DNA from: Pseudoclavibacter sp. AY1F1 | GTDB lineage: Bacteria > Actinomycetota > Actinomycetes > Actinomycetales > Microbacteriaceae | DNA: 47,988 nucleotides | Assembly (NCBI RefSeq): GCF_002931075.1 | Contig: NZ_PSTQ01000017.1 | Span: 1 to 47,988, forward strand | Direction: 5' to 3' | Part shown: piece after piece, positions 9,064 through 17,732 of the stretch | Layout of the letters: every line of letters begins with the position of its first letter | Position numbering within the stretch: the stretch's first letter is position 1 | Notes under the pieces: generated by a model | What the model was told of the DNA's origin: nothing | The model's database searches: none | What the model saw: only the letters and a program-made list of their open reading frames with translations | Program-made: the position numbers and the translations under genes

Positions 9064-10755
9064 TCACTTGGGCGCCCTCGTCGCGATGCCGATGACGGCG
9101 ACGCCGAGGAGCGCGACGATGAGCGAGAGCGCGGCCGCCGTGTTGAACGCGCCGGCCTGCTGGAGGTTGAAGATCGCGACGCCGAGGGTCTGCGATCCGG
9201 GCGAGAGGAGCAGCACCGACAGTGTCAGCTCACGCACCGCGGTGACGGCAACAAGCACGGCCCCGGAGATGGCGGCGGGCGCGGCCATGCGGCTGGAGAT
9301 ATCGACAAGCGCGCGCATCCGCCCCGCTCCCCCGATCCTGGCGGCTTCCTCGGCGCTCGAAGGGATGCTCGCGAGTGGTGCCGCCACGGCCTGCACAACG
9401 AGCGCAGTGAACGAGGTGACGTAGGCGCAGAGGATCAGCCATGGCGTGTTGAAGAGCCCGATGTGGGGCGCGAGCACGAGCCACGCGACGGCGATGACGA
9501 TGCCGGGAACCGCCTGCGGCAGCATGGCGAGCGCGCGCAGGGGGCCGCTGCCGCGCATCCGCGTTCGGGTGACGAGCACGGCGATGCCGAGCCCGAGGAG
9601 CCCGCAGATGACGGCCGCGAGCACGGCGAGCATCACCGAGTTCGTGGCACCCTGGATGGAGTTCGCCGAGGTCACGGCCTTCACGACGTTGTCGAGCGTC
9701 AGGTTCTTCGGCGCCAGCGCAAGCCCGGGCGCGCGGAGCAGCGACTGCTGCAGCAACGCGAGCAGCGGCAGCACCGTGACGGTGACCACCAGCGCCCAGG
9801 TCACGACGGAGGCCGGGATGCGCCCCTTTCCAAGCGGCAGGAGCTGCGGGGCAGACGACGACGAGTCGAGCTCCCAGCGGCTCTTGCCGATCAGGAAGTC
9901 AACGATCAGCGCCGCCAGCGCGAGCACCAGGAGGACAACTCCGATGGTCGCGACGACCGCGAGCGGCTCATCCACGGTCCCCGACTGCAGGTAGCGGTAG
10001 ACGAGCGTCGCGAGGGTTGTGTACTGCTCGGGCAGGCCGATGATCGACGGAATGCCGAAGTCAGCGAGATTACCCACCGCGATGAGCACAAACGACGACA
10101 GCAGCGCTGGACGAAGCAAGGGGACGGTGATCGTGAAGATGCTGCGCGCCGGGCTGGCCCCCGCGATGCGCGCCGCCTGCTCGAGGTCGGACGGCACCCG
10201 ACGCAGGGCGGCCGAGACGATGAGCATCGCGATCGGGTAGCTGTGCACGGTGAGGAGCAGGATGACGCCGTCCACGCCGTAGATCGACCACAGCGGACCG
10301 CCGAAGGCCTGCGCCCACCAGAGGTTCACGGGGCTCGTGGGCCCTGCGATGCCGAGCCAGGCGATCGCGCCGACGAACGGCGGCACCAGTAGCGGCGTGA
10401 GCGCGAGCAGGCGCAGCCCGCGACGCCCAGCGAGGTCGGTGCGGTCGAGCAGCACCGCGAGCGCCGTGCCGACTACAACAGCGCCGAGCGCGGATGCGCC
10501 GGCCGAGACGAGGCTGTTCGTCGCGGCCTCAACGACGTCGCTCTGCCAGAGGACGTGCAGCTGGGATCCGCTGGCCGCGAGCACGAGGATCGCGCCGATC
10601 GGAACGAGCACCAGTGCGGCGACGGCGACCCAGAGAGTGAGCGAGAGGCCGTGCACCCCGTCGAGATTGGGACGCGAAGCCGCCGGAACCGCCGCGGAGG
10701 CGGTGCCGCTGCGAACAGCGGCACCGCTCCCGGGTGTTGTGGCCGATGTGATCAT
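9064..10755 (-). CDS. ABC transporter permease, double-length (FbpB/PhnU type)
   Basis: A 563-residue permease containing two fused membrane domains. Each half carries an EAA loop that contacts the ATPase: EQAARIAGASPARSIFTITV near residue 210 and EEAARIGGAGRMRALVDI near residue 485. About 12 hydrophobic segments are visible. This architecture is typical of ferric-iron and 2-aminoethylphosphonate importers of the same superfamily. ATG 10755 lies 39 nt after the stop of the binding protein; no strong ribosome site is seen, so the start is moderately certain. Its 3' end is tandemly duplicated downstream (see 8806-9063). Confidence 0.92.
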   Translation of the reverse strand: MITSATTPGSGAAVRSGTASAAVPAASRPNLDGVHGLSLTLWVAVAALVLVPIGAILVLAASGSQLHVLWQSDVVEAATNSLVSAGASALGAVVVGTALAVLLDRTDLAGRRGLRLLALTPLLVPPFVGAIAWLGIAGPTSPVNLWWAQAFGGPLWSIYGVDGVILLLTVHSYPIAMLIVSAALRRVPSDLEQAARIAGASPARSIFTITVPLLRPALLSSFVLIAVGNLADFGIPSIIGLPEQYTTLATLVYRYLQSGTVDEPLAVVATIGVVLLVLALAALIVDFLIGKSRWELDSSSSAPQLLPLGKGRIPASVVTWALVVTVTVLPLLALLQQSLLRAPGLALAPKNLTLDNVVKAVTSANSIQGATNSVMLAVLAAVICGLLGLGIAVLVTRTRMRGSGPLRALAMLPQAVPGIVIAVAWLVLAPHIGLFNTPWLILCAYVTSFTALVVQAVAAPLASIPSSAEEAARIGGAGRMRALVDISSRMAAPAAISGAVLVAVTAVRELTLSVLLLSPGSQTLGVAIFNLQQAGAFNTAAALSLIVALLGVAVIGIATRAPK

Positions 10756-10794
10756 GAAAGGAACTGTGCGCTCATGAGGGGAACAGGGTGCTTC

Positions 10795-11838
10795 TTAGAG
10801 GAACAGCGTGCGGAACTTCTCGACGGCCGCATCCTGGCTGGCGCGGATGGTCTCGAGCTCCGGCGAGAGGATCGTGATCTCGTCCATGGACGGGGCACCC
10901 TCCGGCGTTCCCACGTCCTCCCGCACCGGCAGGTACGACTGGCTGACGGCGAGCTCCTGACCTTCGGAGCTCACGAGGAAATCGACGAACGCTTTCGAGG
11001 CCTCTGCTTCCTCGGTGCTCGCGAAGATACCGACTGGCTGCGACACGTACGGCACGCCCTCCGTCGGGTAGGAGACCGCGATGGGCGAACCCTGGGCTGC
11101 GAGTTCCCGCGCCAGGTAGTCGACGACGATGCCGACGGGCTGCGCGCCCGTCGCGATGGCCTGCGAGACGGGGCCGTTGCTGTCGGCGATCACAGGCTTG
11201 TTGGCGGCGAGCTTCGTCAGCCACTCTTCCCCGAGCGCGGGCTCGTCGAGCCACACGGCGGCGTTGTACGCGGCAGCACCCGACACGTCGGGGTTCGGCA
11301 TGACGAGCTTGTTCGCGTACTCGGCGCCGGTGAGCTCAGTCCACGACGTCGGCGGCTCGCTGACAAGCCCTGTGTTGTAGGCGATGACGGTCGGGATGAT
11401 GCGCGTGCCCGTGTAGTACCCCTCAGGGTCGACGATGTCCTGATTGAGCGACTCGACGTCGGTCGGCGAGTACTGCAGCAGCAGCTCGTCGGCCGCGTAG
11501 TCCTCGAACGTGCCGGCGTCCGCCGCGAGGAAGACGTCGGCCTGCACGCCGCCAGAGGCCTGCTCGGTCGCGACCCGCGTCGTGAGGTCGCCGGTGCCCG
11601 CACGGAACACCTCGACCGTCACCTCCGGGTGGACCTCGTTGAAGGCCGTGACAAGCGCATCCGCCTTCTCTTGCGGCTCTGACGTGTAGAGCGTGATCGT
11701 GGCGGCTTCAAGCTCGGAGGTTGCGGAGGGGCTGGCGTCGCCGCTGGCGGCGGTGCTCGGGGTGCTGGCGCAGCCCGCGAGGAGGACGCCGGCGAGGCCG
11801 AAGGCCGCGAGCGCGGCCGGAGTGCGGAGGGAGTTCAT
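10795..11838 (-). CDS. ABC transporter substrate-binding lipoprotein (FbpA/PhnS-like)
   Basis: A 347-residue periplasmic-type binding protein anchored by a lipid. The signal peptide ends in the lipobox LLAGC (Cys23), followed by a Ser/Ala-rich linker. The mature part begins ITLYTSEPQEKADALVTAFN and contains GGVQADVFLAADAG and IIPTVIAYN, as in class F (Fe3+/phosphonate) binding proteins. The adjacent tyrosine pair that ligates iron in FbpA is not evident: the corresponding region reads GIVVDYLARE. This favours a non-iron ligand but is only inference. It is the first gene of the importer operon, with ATG 11838; the (GAA)27 tract lies 82-162 nt upstream of the start. Confidence 0.9.
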   Translation of the reverse strand: MNSLRTPAALAAFGLAGVLLAGCASTPSTAASGDASPSATSELEAATITLYTSEPQEKADALVTAFNEVHPEVTVEVFRAGTGDLTTRVATEQASGGVQADVFLAADAGTFEDYAADELLLQYSPTDVESLNQDIVDPEGYYTGTRIIPTVIAYNTGLVSEPPTSWTELTGAEYANKLVMPNPDVSGAAAYNAAVWLDEPALGEEWLTKLAANKPVIADSNGPVSQAIATGAQPVGIVVDYLARELAAQGSPIAVSYPTEGVPYVSQPVGIFASTEEAEASKAFVDFLVSSEGQELAVSQSYLPVREDVGTPEGAPSMDEITILSPELETIRASQDAAVEKFRTLFL

Positions 11839-11919
11839 GATGACCTAACTGTTCGAGGGGAGAGCGGGTCTGGGGTGCTGCGAGGGGAAAGCGTTCGGGC
11901 GACAGGAGGAGGGGGAAGA

Positions 11920-12000
11920 GAAGAAGAAGAAGAAGAAGAAGAAGAAGAAGAAGAAGAAGAAGAAGAAGAAGAAGAAGAAGAAGAAGAAGAAGAAGAAGAA
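11920..12000. repeat. (GAA)27 trinucleotide microsatellite upstream of the binding-protein gene
   Basis: Twenty-seven uninterrupted GAA copies (TTC on the minus, coding-direction strand), followed by degenerate GGGAGAAGAA units to about 12033. It lies in the 237-nt gap between the metallophosphoesterase stop and the binding-protein start. It is a pure purine/pyrimidine mirror repeat that could form a triplex. The frames reading it as poly-Glu or poly-Ser are not considered genes. Confidence 0.97.
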
Positions 12001-12075
12001 GGAGAAGAAGGGAGAAGAAGGGAGAAAGAGGGAGACCAGCAACGCACGCAGCATGCGCTCGCGGAACAGGGCCGC

Positions 12076-12918
12076 TCAGGGCGCCGGGGTGAGGGTGAAC
12101 AGCGGGGCGGGATGCTCGACGCCGACGCTGGATGCGCTGACGCCGTCCGCGGCGAGGTGCACCAGTGAGTACATCGAGCGGTCGAAGCCGCTCACAGTGC
12201 CCGGTGCCGCATCCATGACCTGGTGGTAGGCGAGCGCCGGACCGACGGAGACGTGCACGCCGCGGATGGTGGCGGAGAGCGGATGGTGGAAGTGCCCGGA
12301 CAGGATGGTCCGGACGTCGGTTCCCTCGACGATGTCGAGAAAGTCAGCGGTGTCCCGGAGCCCGGCACGCGCCAGCATCGGCAACGGGGATCCGAGCGGC
12401 GGGTGGTGCATGACCACGACGGTGCCGGCGGGCGCCGCGCTTGCAAGCTCAGCTTCAAGCCACGCGAGCTGTTGTGGGCCAAGCGACCCCGCTGACGAGT
12501 CGAGCAGCAGGAAGCGCCACTCACCGACTCGCACAGCGCGAGGAGCCGCCGCGACGTCGGGCTGGCCGACGTCGGGCTGGCCCTCTGGCGCCTCGTGACC
12601 CGGCAGGATGCGCGCTGCGGTGCGGTCGTCGTGATTGCCGAGCACCGTCAACACGGGAACATCCCACGACGCCGCCAGCTCGAGCAGCGCCTCGCGAAGC
12701 GCAGGGTAAGCGGCCTCGTTCCCCCGCTCGATAAGGTCACCGCTGATCACGATCGCCTCCGGGGTGACGCCCGCGGCCCGCGCATAGCGACTTGCCGCGC
12801 GCATCCGCTCGATGCCGTCGATCGACCCATAAAGGGGTGCACCCGCAGTCGCGTGCACGTCGCTCAGGTGCAGCACCGTGGTGCGCGGCGGCGCGACGCA
12901 TTCCGAGACGGTGCTCAC
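12076..12918 (-). CDS. Calcineurin-like metallophosphoesterase (CpdA-like)
   Basis: A 280-residue cytosolic metallophosphoesterase. All five blocks are present: LSDVH (Asp20, His22), SGDLIERG (Asp61), GNHDD (Asn95, His96), VVMHHPPLGS near residue 170 and SGHFHH near residue 210. Relatives hydrolyse cyclic nucleotides or other phosphodiesters with two metal ions. GTG 12918 overlaps the preceding phosphatase stop by 4 nt (GTGA), so the two are translationally coupled. Together with the importer and the histidine phosphatase it suggests phosphoester catabolism. Exact substrate unknown. Confidence 0.9.
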   Translation of the reverse strand: MSTVSECVAPPRTTVLHLSDVHATAGAPLYGSIDGIERMRAASRYARAAGVTPEAIVISGDLIERGNEAAYPALREALLELAASWDVPVLTVLGNHDDRTAARILPGHEAPEGQPDVGQPDVAAAPRAVRVGEWRFLLLDSSAGSLGPQQLAWLEAELASAAPAGTVVVMHHPPLGSPLPMLARAGLRDTADFLDIVEGTDVRTILSGHFHHPLSATIRGVHVSVGPALAYHQVMDAAPGTVSGFDRSMYSLVHLAADGVSASSVGVEHPAPLFTLTPAP

Positions 12919-13691
12919 GAGGCGACCGCCGGAGCCGCTGACCCTGCCGGCACCTGCGCCGGCACCTGCTCCTGCTCCTGCTCCTGCTCGTGTGCGTACG
13001 CCTGCGCTTGCACTTGCGCTTGCACTTGCACCTTCGCCTTCCCGCGAAGGGCGCCCACCTGTTCGTCGGTGAGGCCGTGCCCACGCAAGTAGGCTTCGGC
13101 ACCGCCGAGTTCGCGCAGCACGTCAAGCGCGTACTCGATTGCCGCCGGCGGGCTGTCGAGGTGGAGGCGCAGGATCTCGTCCCGCTGCTCCGACGGGTAC
13201 GCGGCCGCGACCGCGAGCGCGAACGGCTCACGCACGGCTCGGACCTCAGCGCCGGAGCGGGCGTAATCGGCAACCACTTCACTTTCACTCGCGCCGCCGA
13301 CAAGCTGGGCGAGGGCCACGACAAGCCCCGTGCGGTCCTTGCCAGCCGTGCAGTGCACGAGCACCCCGTGCTCCGCGTTGGCGAGCACCGCGACGGCCTC
13401 GGCGAGCGCGCCGCCTCGGACGCGGAGGAGCGTCTCGTAGATGTCCTCGAGGCGCCCGGCGACAGGCGGCTCGCTCCCGTACAGCGGCACCTGGCGCACC
13501 GGGATGCCGTGGTCGCGGATTCCGGATTCGGCACGCTCGCGGAGGTCGAGGATGAGCGAGACGCCGAGGTCACGCAGGGCGGTCTCACCGCCGACTGTGA
13601 GCGCGTCCGGCGAGCCGGCGCGGACGATCCAGGGGGTCGTGGCGTCCGCGGCTCGGGCGTTGAACAGCCCGTCGATCTCAATTGCCCTCAC
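12915..13691 (-). CDS. Tyrosine-protein/phosphoinositide phosphatase (PtpB-like)
   Basis: A 258-residue phosphatase of the PtpB/DSP-like family. The P-loop HCTAGKDRTG places the nucleophile at Cys114 and the Arg at 120; the Lys and Asp after Ala-Gly are characteristic of bacterial PtpB enzymes, some of which also act on phosphoinositides. The N-terminus (IEIDGLFNARAAD) and LILDLRERAE fit the family. The C-terminus after residue about 215 is a repeat, KVQVQAQVQAQAYAHEQEQEQ, encoded by hexamers at 12949-13035. I chose GTG 13691, which has AGGAGG five nt upstream; ATG 13709 would place that AGGAGG inside the coding region. First gene of a coupled pair with the metallophosphoesterase. Confidence 0.86.
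   Translation of the reverse strand: MRAIEIDGLFNARAADATTPWIVRAGSPDALTVGGETALRDLGVSLILDLRERAESGIRDHGIPVRQVPLYGSEPPVAGRLEDIYETLLRVRGGALAEAVAVLANAEHGVLVHCTAGKDRTGLVVALAQLVGGASESEVVADYARSGAEVRAVREPFALAVAAAYPSEQRDEILRLHLDSPPAAIEYALDVLRELGGAEAYLRGHGLTDEQVGALRGKAKVQVQAQVQAQAYAHEQEQEQEQVPAQVPAGSAAPAVAS
12949..13035 (-). repeat. Hexameric repeats at the phosphatase C-terminus
   Basis: Plus-strand runs of CTGCTC (about 12966-12990) and CTTGCACTTGCG (about 12995-13035) encode the Gln/Glu/Ala/Val-rich C-terminal tail of the PtpB-like protein, beyond the catalytic domain. Confidence 0.88.
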
Positions 13692-14119
13692 GAGCACCTC
13701 CTGTTGCATGGGTTAGACAGACCCACTCGCTGAGTTCCGAGCCGTTACAGGGTTTCCGACTGTTACATCGATTCCGCACGGCTTGGAACGTCGTTACATC
13801 GGGAGTGTGACGAGCCAGGGTGAACGCCCGGTGACGAGCGTCGAGCGCGCGGATGAACTCAGGGCGACGAGTCCGCACGGGAGCCGACCGAGGGCGATAA
13901 GTGGTGCGCTCAGGTGCTGCGCGCCCCGCCCATCGACATCGACCCTGATGACTTTTCGCGACCGGTGATGGGTAAAAACCCATCACCAGTCGGCGAAACC
14001 CAGCACGAGCATCCGCAAAAACCCATCACCGCTGCGGAAACCCGGCAAGAGCCGGCGCCGCTCATTGCGGTCGCCCCGGGAGGGAGCAGCACGTCGCGAG
14101 CGGGCGAGGGCCTCTGAGC
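13692..14119. other. 428-nt intergenic region with inverted and direct repeats
   Basis: No convincing gene. It contains three GTTACA words at 13744, 13762 and 13793, a perfect 10-bp hairpin GGTGATGGGT-AAAA-ACCCATCACC at 13964-13987, and a second copy of AAAAACCCATCACC at 14017-14030, each copy followed within 15 nt by GAAACCC. It should hold the promoter of the phosphatase pair and the end of the MurR/RpiR transcript. Confidence 0.7.
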
Positions 14120-15001
14120 TCAGTCCTCGGAGAGCGCGTCGGCCACGACGTGGCGCATGCCGACCACCTCGTCGTCGCCGAGCTGCTGAGAGAGCGCGGA
14201 GTGGAACGCATGGAGCACGATCGTGTGCCCGAGGCGTGCGAGGAACGGGTCGATGTCGTGCGCCGTGCCCGCCGGCCCGGTCGTCACGGCGACGTCGGCG
14301 ACGCGTCCGAGCGGCGAGCGGGCGTAGCTGGTGACCAGGATCACGGTCGCGTCCTGCGCGCCCGCGGCTTCCGCCGCCCGCAGCGATTGCACGTTCGCGC
14401 CCGAGTAGCTGAGCACGAGGCATACGTCGCCGGCCGAGAGCGAGCGCACGGCGAACTGCTGGGCGAGCGCATCCACCGGAGCCTCCACGGAGTGGCCGAG
14501 TGTGCTCAGTCGCATCGCGAAGTCCTGCAGGGGTGGCCCCGAGAAGCCGCTGCCGACGAGCACGATGCGGCGGGCTCGTCGCAGGGCCGCCACGGCAGCG
14601 ACGATGCGCTCAGGGTCGACGTTCTCCTGAGCGAGGCGCACAGCGTCGATCGCGTCGTCGAAGGTGCTCGCCTCCCGCGCCGGTGCCTGCTCACGAGGGG
14701 CGAGCGGGGCCGACCGGGCGAGGTCGAGGCGCAGGTGCTGGAAGCCGCGGAAGCCGAGGCTCTGGCAGGCGCGGATGACGGTGGCCGTCGAAGTCCCCGC
14801 GGCGTCCGCGAGCTCGGCCGTCGACCACTCTACGACCTCATCCGGTCGCGCAAGCACCATCTGCGCGACCTTGCGCTCGCTCGGGCCGAGGGCGGCGGAT
14901 GCGGCACGAACGCGCGCGAGCACGCTCAGCTCTGGCCGGGTCACACCGGCCTCTCGCCCCGCAACGCCCACCTGCCCTGACGTGTGCGGGAGGCCTGACA
15001 T
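14120..15001 (-). CDS. MurR/RpiR-family transcriptional regulator
   Basis: A 293-residue regulator: an N-terminal HTH_6 domain (about 25-100, with TSTATVIRACQSLGFRGFQHLRLDL as the recognition region) and a C-terminal SIS sugar-phosphate-binding domain (about 125-270, with VLVGSGFSGPPLQDFAMRL and CLVLSYSGANVQSLRAAEAA). Such proteins sense phosphosugars. The target is not obvious: it is divergent from a quinone oxidoreductase and downstream of the phosphatase/ABC island. The start is supported by a leaderless -10 (TATACT on the minus strand, 15009-15014) exactly 7 nt from ATG 15001. Confidence 0.9.
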   Translation of the reverse strand: MSGLPHTSGQVGVAGREAGVTRPELSVLARVRAASAALGPSERKVAQMVLARPDEVVEWSTAELADAAGTSTATVIRACQSLGFRGFQHLRLDLARSAPLAPREQAPAREASTFDDAIDAVRLAQENVDPERIVAAVAALRRARRIVLVGSGFSGPPLQDFAMRLSTLGHSVEAPVDALAQQFAVRSLSAGDVCLVLSYSGANVQSLRAAEAAGAQDATVILVTSYARSPLGRVADVAVTTGPAGTAHDIDPFLARLGHTIVLHAFHSALSQQLGDDEVVGMRHVVADALSED

Positions 15002-15014
15002 GTGAGGGAGTATA
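15002..15014 (-). promoter_or_regulatory. Leaderless-type -10 of the MurR/RpiR gene
   Basis: TATACT (minus strand, 15014 to 15009) followed by 7 nt and the ATG. It is close to the sigma-A consensus and there is no room for a ribosome binding site. Confidence 0.65.
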
Positions 15015-15040
15015 GGCGGCCGCGTGAAACACTGGCCCCC

Positions 15041-16021
15041 ATGCGCGCAATCACGGTTCCAACGCCAGGCGGGCCAGACGCCCTCACGCTCTCCGAGGTC
15101 GACGACCCCACCCCCGGTCCGGTCGAGGTGGTCATCGACGTGGCGGCCGCGGGCGTGAACCGAGCCGACGTCGCGCAGCGCGAGGGCAACTACCCGTCAC
15201 CCGACGGCGCACCCGAGTGGCCCGGCCTGGAAGTGAGCGGCACGGTGGTCGCGCTCGGCGCATCCGTCACCGCGTGGAAAGTCGGCGACTACGTCGTCGC
15301 CCTCCTGCCCGGAGGTGGCTACGCGGACAGGGTCGCCGTCGACGAAGGCCTCGTGCTCCCCATGCCGAGGCGCGTCGACCTCGTCGAGGCGGCCGGCCTC
15401 CCCGAAGCCGTCGCGACCGTCTGGTCGAACCTCTTCATGAACGCCGGCCTCAAGGCTGGGGAAACGCTGCTCGTGCACGGTGGCACCAGCGGAGTCGGCA
15501 CCATCGCCATCCAACTCGCCACCGCCCTCGGCGTCACCGTCTACGCGACCGCCGGCTCACCCCAGAAGGTGGCCGTGACCGAGCATCTCGGCGCCACCCG
15601 CGGCATCAACTACCGCGAAGAGGACTTCGTGGACGTCATCGCCGAGGCCACGGACGGCCGCGGCGTCGACGTCATCCTGGACATGGTGGGTGGCGACTAC
15701 CTCGCCCGCGATGTCACGGCGCTCGCCCCCGGCGGGCGCATCATGGTCATCGCCGCCCAGGGCGGCAATGACGCCACCATCAACGTGGGTCGCCTCATGC
15801 AGAAGCGCGGCCGAATCTGGGGCACCACGCTGCGGGCGCGGCCACTGGATGAGCGGCGCGAGATCATCGCGCAGGTCCGCGAGCACGTGTGGCCGCTCGT
15901 CGAAGCCGGCAAGGTGCGGCCCCTGCTCGACACGGTTGAGACCCTCGACTTCGCGCACCGCGCCCACCGCCGCATGGAGTCGGGCGACCACGTCGGGAAG
16001 ATCCTCCTCGCCGTGCGCTGA
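15041..16021 (+). CDS. NAD(P)H-quinone oxidoreductase, PIG3-type zinc-independent MDR
   Basis: A 326-residue medium-chain dehydrogenase/reductase without the zinc-ligand region. The GroES-like part spans residues 1-115 (GVNRADVAQREGNYPSPDGAPEWPGLEVSG region) and the Rossmann part starts at VHGGTSGVGTIAIQLA (about 145-160). The ending HRRMESGDHVGKILLAV is typical of PIG3/QorA-type enzymes, which reduce quinones with NADPH. ATG 15041 is used because homologues begin MRAI; an in-frame upstream ATG at 15002 overlaps the divergent regulator promoter. Its stop neighbourhood (CGCTGAGCA) is echoed once about 25 nt downstream. Confidence 0.9.
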   Translation: MRAITVPTPGGPDALTLSEVDDPTPGPVEVVIDVAAAGVNRADVAQREGNYPSPDGAPEWPGLEVSGTVVALGASVTAWKVGDYVVALLPGGGYADRVAVDEGLVLPMPRRVDLVEAAGLPEAVATVWSNLFMNAGLKAGETLLVHGGTSGVGTIAIQLATALGVTVYATAGSPQKVAVTEHLGATRGINYREEDFVDVIAEATDGRGVDVILDMVGGDYLARDVTALAPGGRIMVIAAQGGNDATINVGRLMQKRGRIWGTTLRARPLDERREIIAQVREHVWPLVEAGKVRPLLDTVETLDFAHRAHRRMESGDHVGKILLAVR

Positions 16022-16354
16022 GCACCCACCTCGTCGCCCGCTGAGCAACATCGGTTGGCGCGCGGATTCAGGGCCGGTTCCACGACTGGACTCACAACCC
16101 GACTCAGGACTGGGCCCATGACGGGGCCCACGACTGGAATCAGCATCGCGCGCTGCGCGCTGCGCGCTGCGCGCCGCGCGCCGCGCGCCGCGCGCCGAAA
16201 ACCGCATTCCTGCAGACGGATCCTGGGTGATTTCGCTGACTTGCATCACCGATCAGGAACGGCAGTTCCGCGTCACCACCTGGCGCCGCGTGAGGGGTTA
16301 GAGTCCCGGCATCAGCAAGCGTTCCGGGGGGAGCGCGCCGTTCCGGGGGGAATC
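16022..16354. repeat. Repeat-rich intergenic region with a 7-bp GC array
   Basis: No gene seen. A CCACGACTGGA word recurs near 16080 and 16128. At 16148-16196 a 7-bp unit repeats seven times without interruption: three GCGCGCT then four GCGCGCC. Just before the next gene the word CGTTCCGGGGGGA is duplicated (about 16320-16352), its second copy supplying the purine-rich ribosome site. Confidence 0.85.
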
Positions 16355-16828
16355 ATGTGTCGAGTTGATGGCGACCAGTTCGGGTCGAAGAGCGGGGCGA
16401 AGACGCCCCCAGGGGCCCAGTCGAGCACAGGTGCCGCGTCGGGCAGAGCGTGTAAGTCGAACGCCGACTACGACCACATCGTCGAGCGAGACACCCTCCC
16501 GCGCCCGCGGGCAGGCGACTCGTGGACCCGCGAGCGCGGCTACGCCGTCAAGTTGAGCGGCGACGACTGGCTCTTCTTCACAGCCCTCGAACCCGCCTAC
16601 GCGTACGGACGCGCGGGCCGCATGTCCACCCGGGCCACCAGCTGGTCGGTGCGAGAAGCGGTCATCGAGGTGAAGCTCGACCAGAGCACAGGCCATGAGG
16701 AACGCACACTCCACCTCCTCTTCGGGGCGGACCACGCGTACCGCAGCAAGGCGAGCGATCGGAAGCTGCTCAGCGACTTCGTCGCGGGCGTCACCGGCCG
16801 CATCGCGCACTGGCCGATCTCCGCCTGA
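16355..16828 (+). CDS. Hypothetical protein (unrecognised)
   Basis: A 157-residue protein that I do not recognise. The first 50 residues are low-complexity and hydrophilic. The rest looks like a small globular domain with a central YAVKLSGDDWLFFTALEP strand region and an AVIEVKLDQSTGHEERTLHLLFGADH hairpin. There is no signal peptide or membrane segment. The start ATG 16355 follows GGGGGGA with five nt between. The DJ-1 gene follows 36 nt downstream on the same strand. Confidence 0.6.
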   Translation: MCRVDGDQFGSKSGAKTPPGAQSSTGAASGRACKSNADYDHIVERDTLPRPRAGDSWTRERGYAVKLSGDDWLFFTALEPAYAYGRAGRMSTRATSWSVREAVIEVKLDQSTGHEERTLHLLFGADHAYRSKASDRKLLSDFVAGVTGRIAHWPISA

Positions 16829-16864
16829 GCCGGCCTCCGGGTTCGCGCCTGCGAGAATGACGGC

Positions 16865-17485
16865 ATGTCCGAAGCGAAGCGTCGCGTCACCGTTGTCCTG
16901 TTCGAGGGGTTCGAACTTCTCGACGTGTTCGGCCCGGTCGAGCTCTTCCGACTCGACCCGTCGCTCTTCGACGTCGAGCTGATCGCCCCGGAAGCGGGAC
17001 CCGTCCGCAGCTCTCAGGGTGCGGAGGTCGTCGCGACGAGCGGATTCGCCGAGGCCGCGAGCCCCGACATCGTGCTGGTCCCTGGCGGCCAGGGCACGAG
17101 ACCGCTCGCCGTCGACGCCGACTTCCTGGACTGGCTTGCGACCTGGGCGGCGGATGCGCGGCTCGTGACATCCGTCTGCACCGGTTCCGCGCTCCTCGCG
17201 GCCGCCGGCCTCCTCGATGGGTTCCGCGCGACCTCGAACAAACGCGCCTTCGCGTGGGCGTCATCGCACGGCACCACCGTCGACTGGGTGGCGCAGGCGC
17301 GCTGGGTGGAGGACGGGAACCGGTGGACCTCATCCGGAATCGCCGCAGGCATGGACATGACGGCGGCGATCATCGCCGCGATCCACGGGCCGGAGGTCGC
17401 CGCGCAACTGAGCGACGCCGCAGAACTGGAAGTGCACACCGACGCGAGCTGGGACCCGTACGCCGCGAAGAACGGACTCATCTGA
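16865..17485 (+). CDS. DJ-1/PfpI-family protein
   Basis: A 206-residue cytosolic protein of the DJ-1/PfpI superfamily, subgroup resembling isonitrile hydratase and AraC-type amidase domains. It shows VVLFEGFELLDVFGPVELF near the N-terminus (with the conserved acidic residue), IVLVPGGQGTRP and the nucleophile elbow VTSVCTGSALLAAAGLLDG with the reactive Cys at about residue 106. SSGIAAGMDMTAAII follows. The substrate is unknown. GAGAAT six nt before ATG 16865 may be a leaderless -10, weaker than the others in this window. The stop overlaps the next start (TGATG). Confidence 0.88.
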   Translation: MSEAKRRVTVVLFEGFELLDVFGPVELFRLDPSLFDVELIAPEAGPVRSSQGAEVVATSGFAEAASPDIVLVPGGQGTRPLAVDADFLDWLATWAADARLVTSVCTGSALLAAAGLLDGFRATSNKRAFAWASSHGTTVDWVAQARWVEDGNRWTSSGIAAGMDMTAAIIAAIHGPEVAAQLSDAAELEVHTDASWDPYAAKNGLI

Positions 17486-17715
17486 TGGCCCTCGAACTCC
17501 GCCCGAACTGCGAACGCTGCGACCTAGACCTGCCGCCTCACGCCGAGGCATACATCTGCACCTTCGAGTGCACGTGGTGCCGAGACTGCGTCGCCACGTT
17601 CCCGGGACGGGCCTGCCCGAACTGCGGTGGCAACCTCGAACGGAGACCCGTTCGTCCCGCGTCGAAGCTCGCCGCGAACCCCCCGAGCACGGTGCGTGTG
17701 CACGCAGGCTCCTAG
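17485..17715 (+). CDS. DUF1272 zinc-ribbon-like small protein
   Basis: A 76-residue protein with N-terminal MALELRPNCERCDLDLPP and cysteines in C-x2-C, ECTWCRDC and CPNCGG arrangements, matching DUF1272 proteins, which probably bind zinc. Function unknown. ATG 17485 shares one base with the DJ-1 stop (TGATG), so it is translationally coupled to it. Confidence 0.85.
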   Translation: MALELRPNCERCDLDLPPHAEAYICTFECTWCRDCVATFPGRACPNCGGNLERRPVRPASKLAANPPSTVRVHAGS

Positions 17716-17732
17716 CGGAAAGTTTCCCCTCG

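Noticed and set aside
11835-12168. Frames reading poly-Glu, poly-Ser or poly-Phe through the GAA tract
   Set aside because: They are direct translations of the microsatellite, with no ribosome site or flanking domain.
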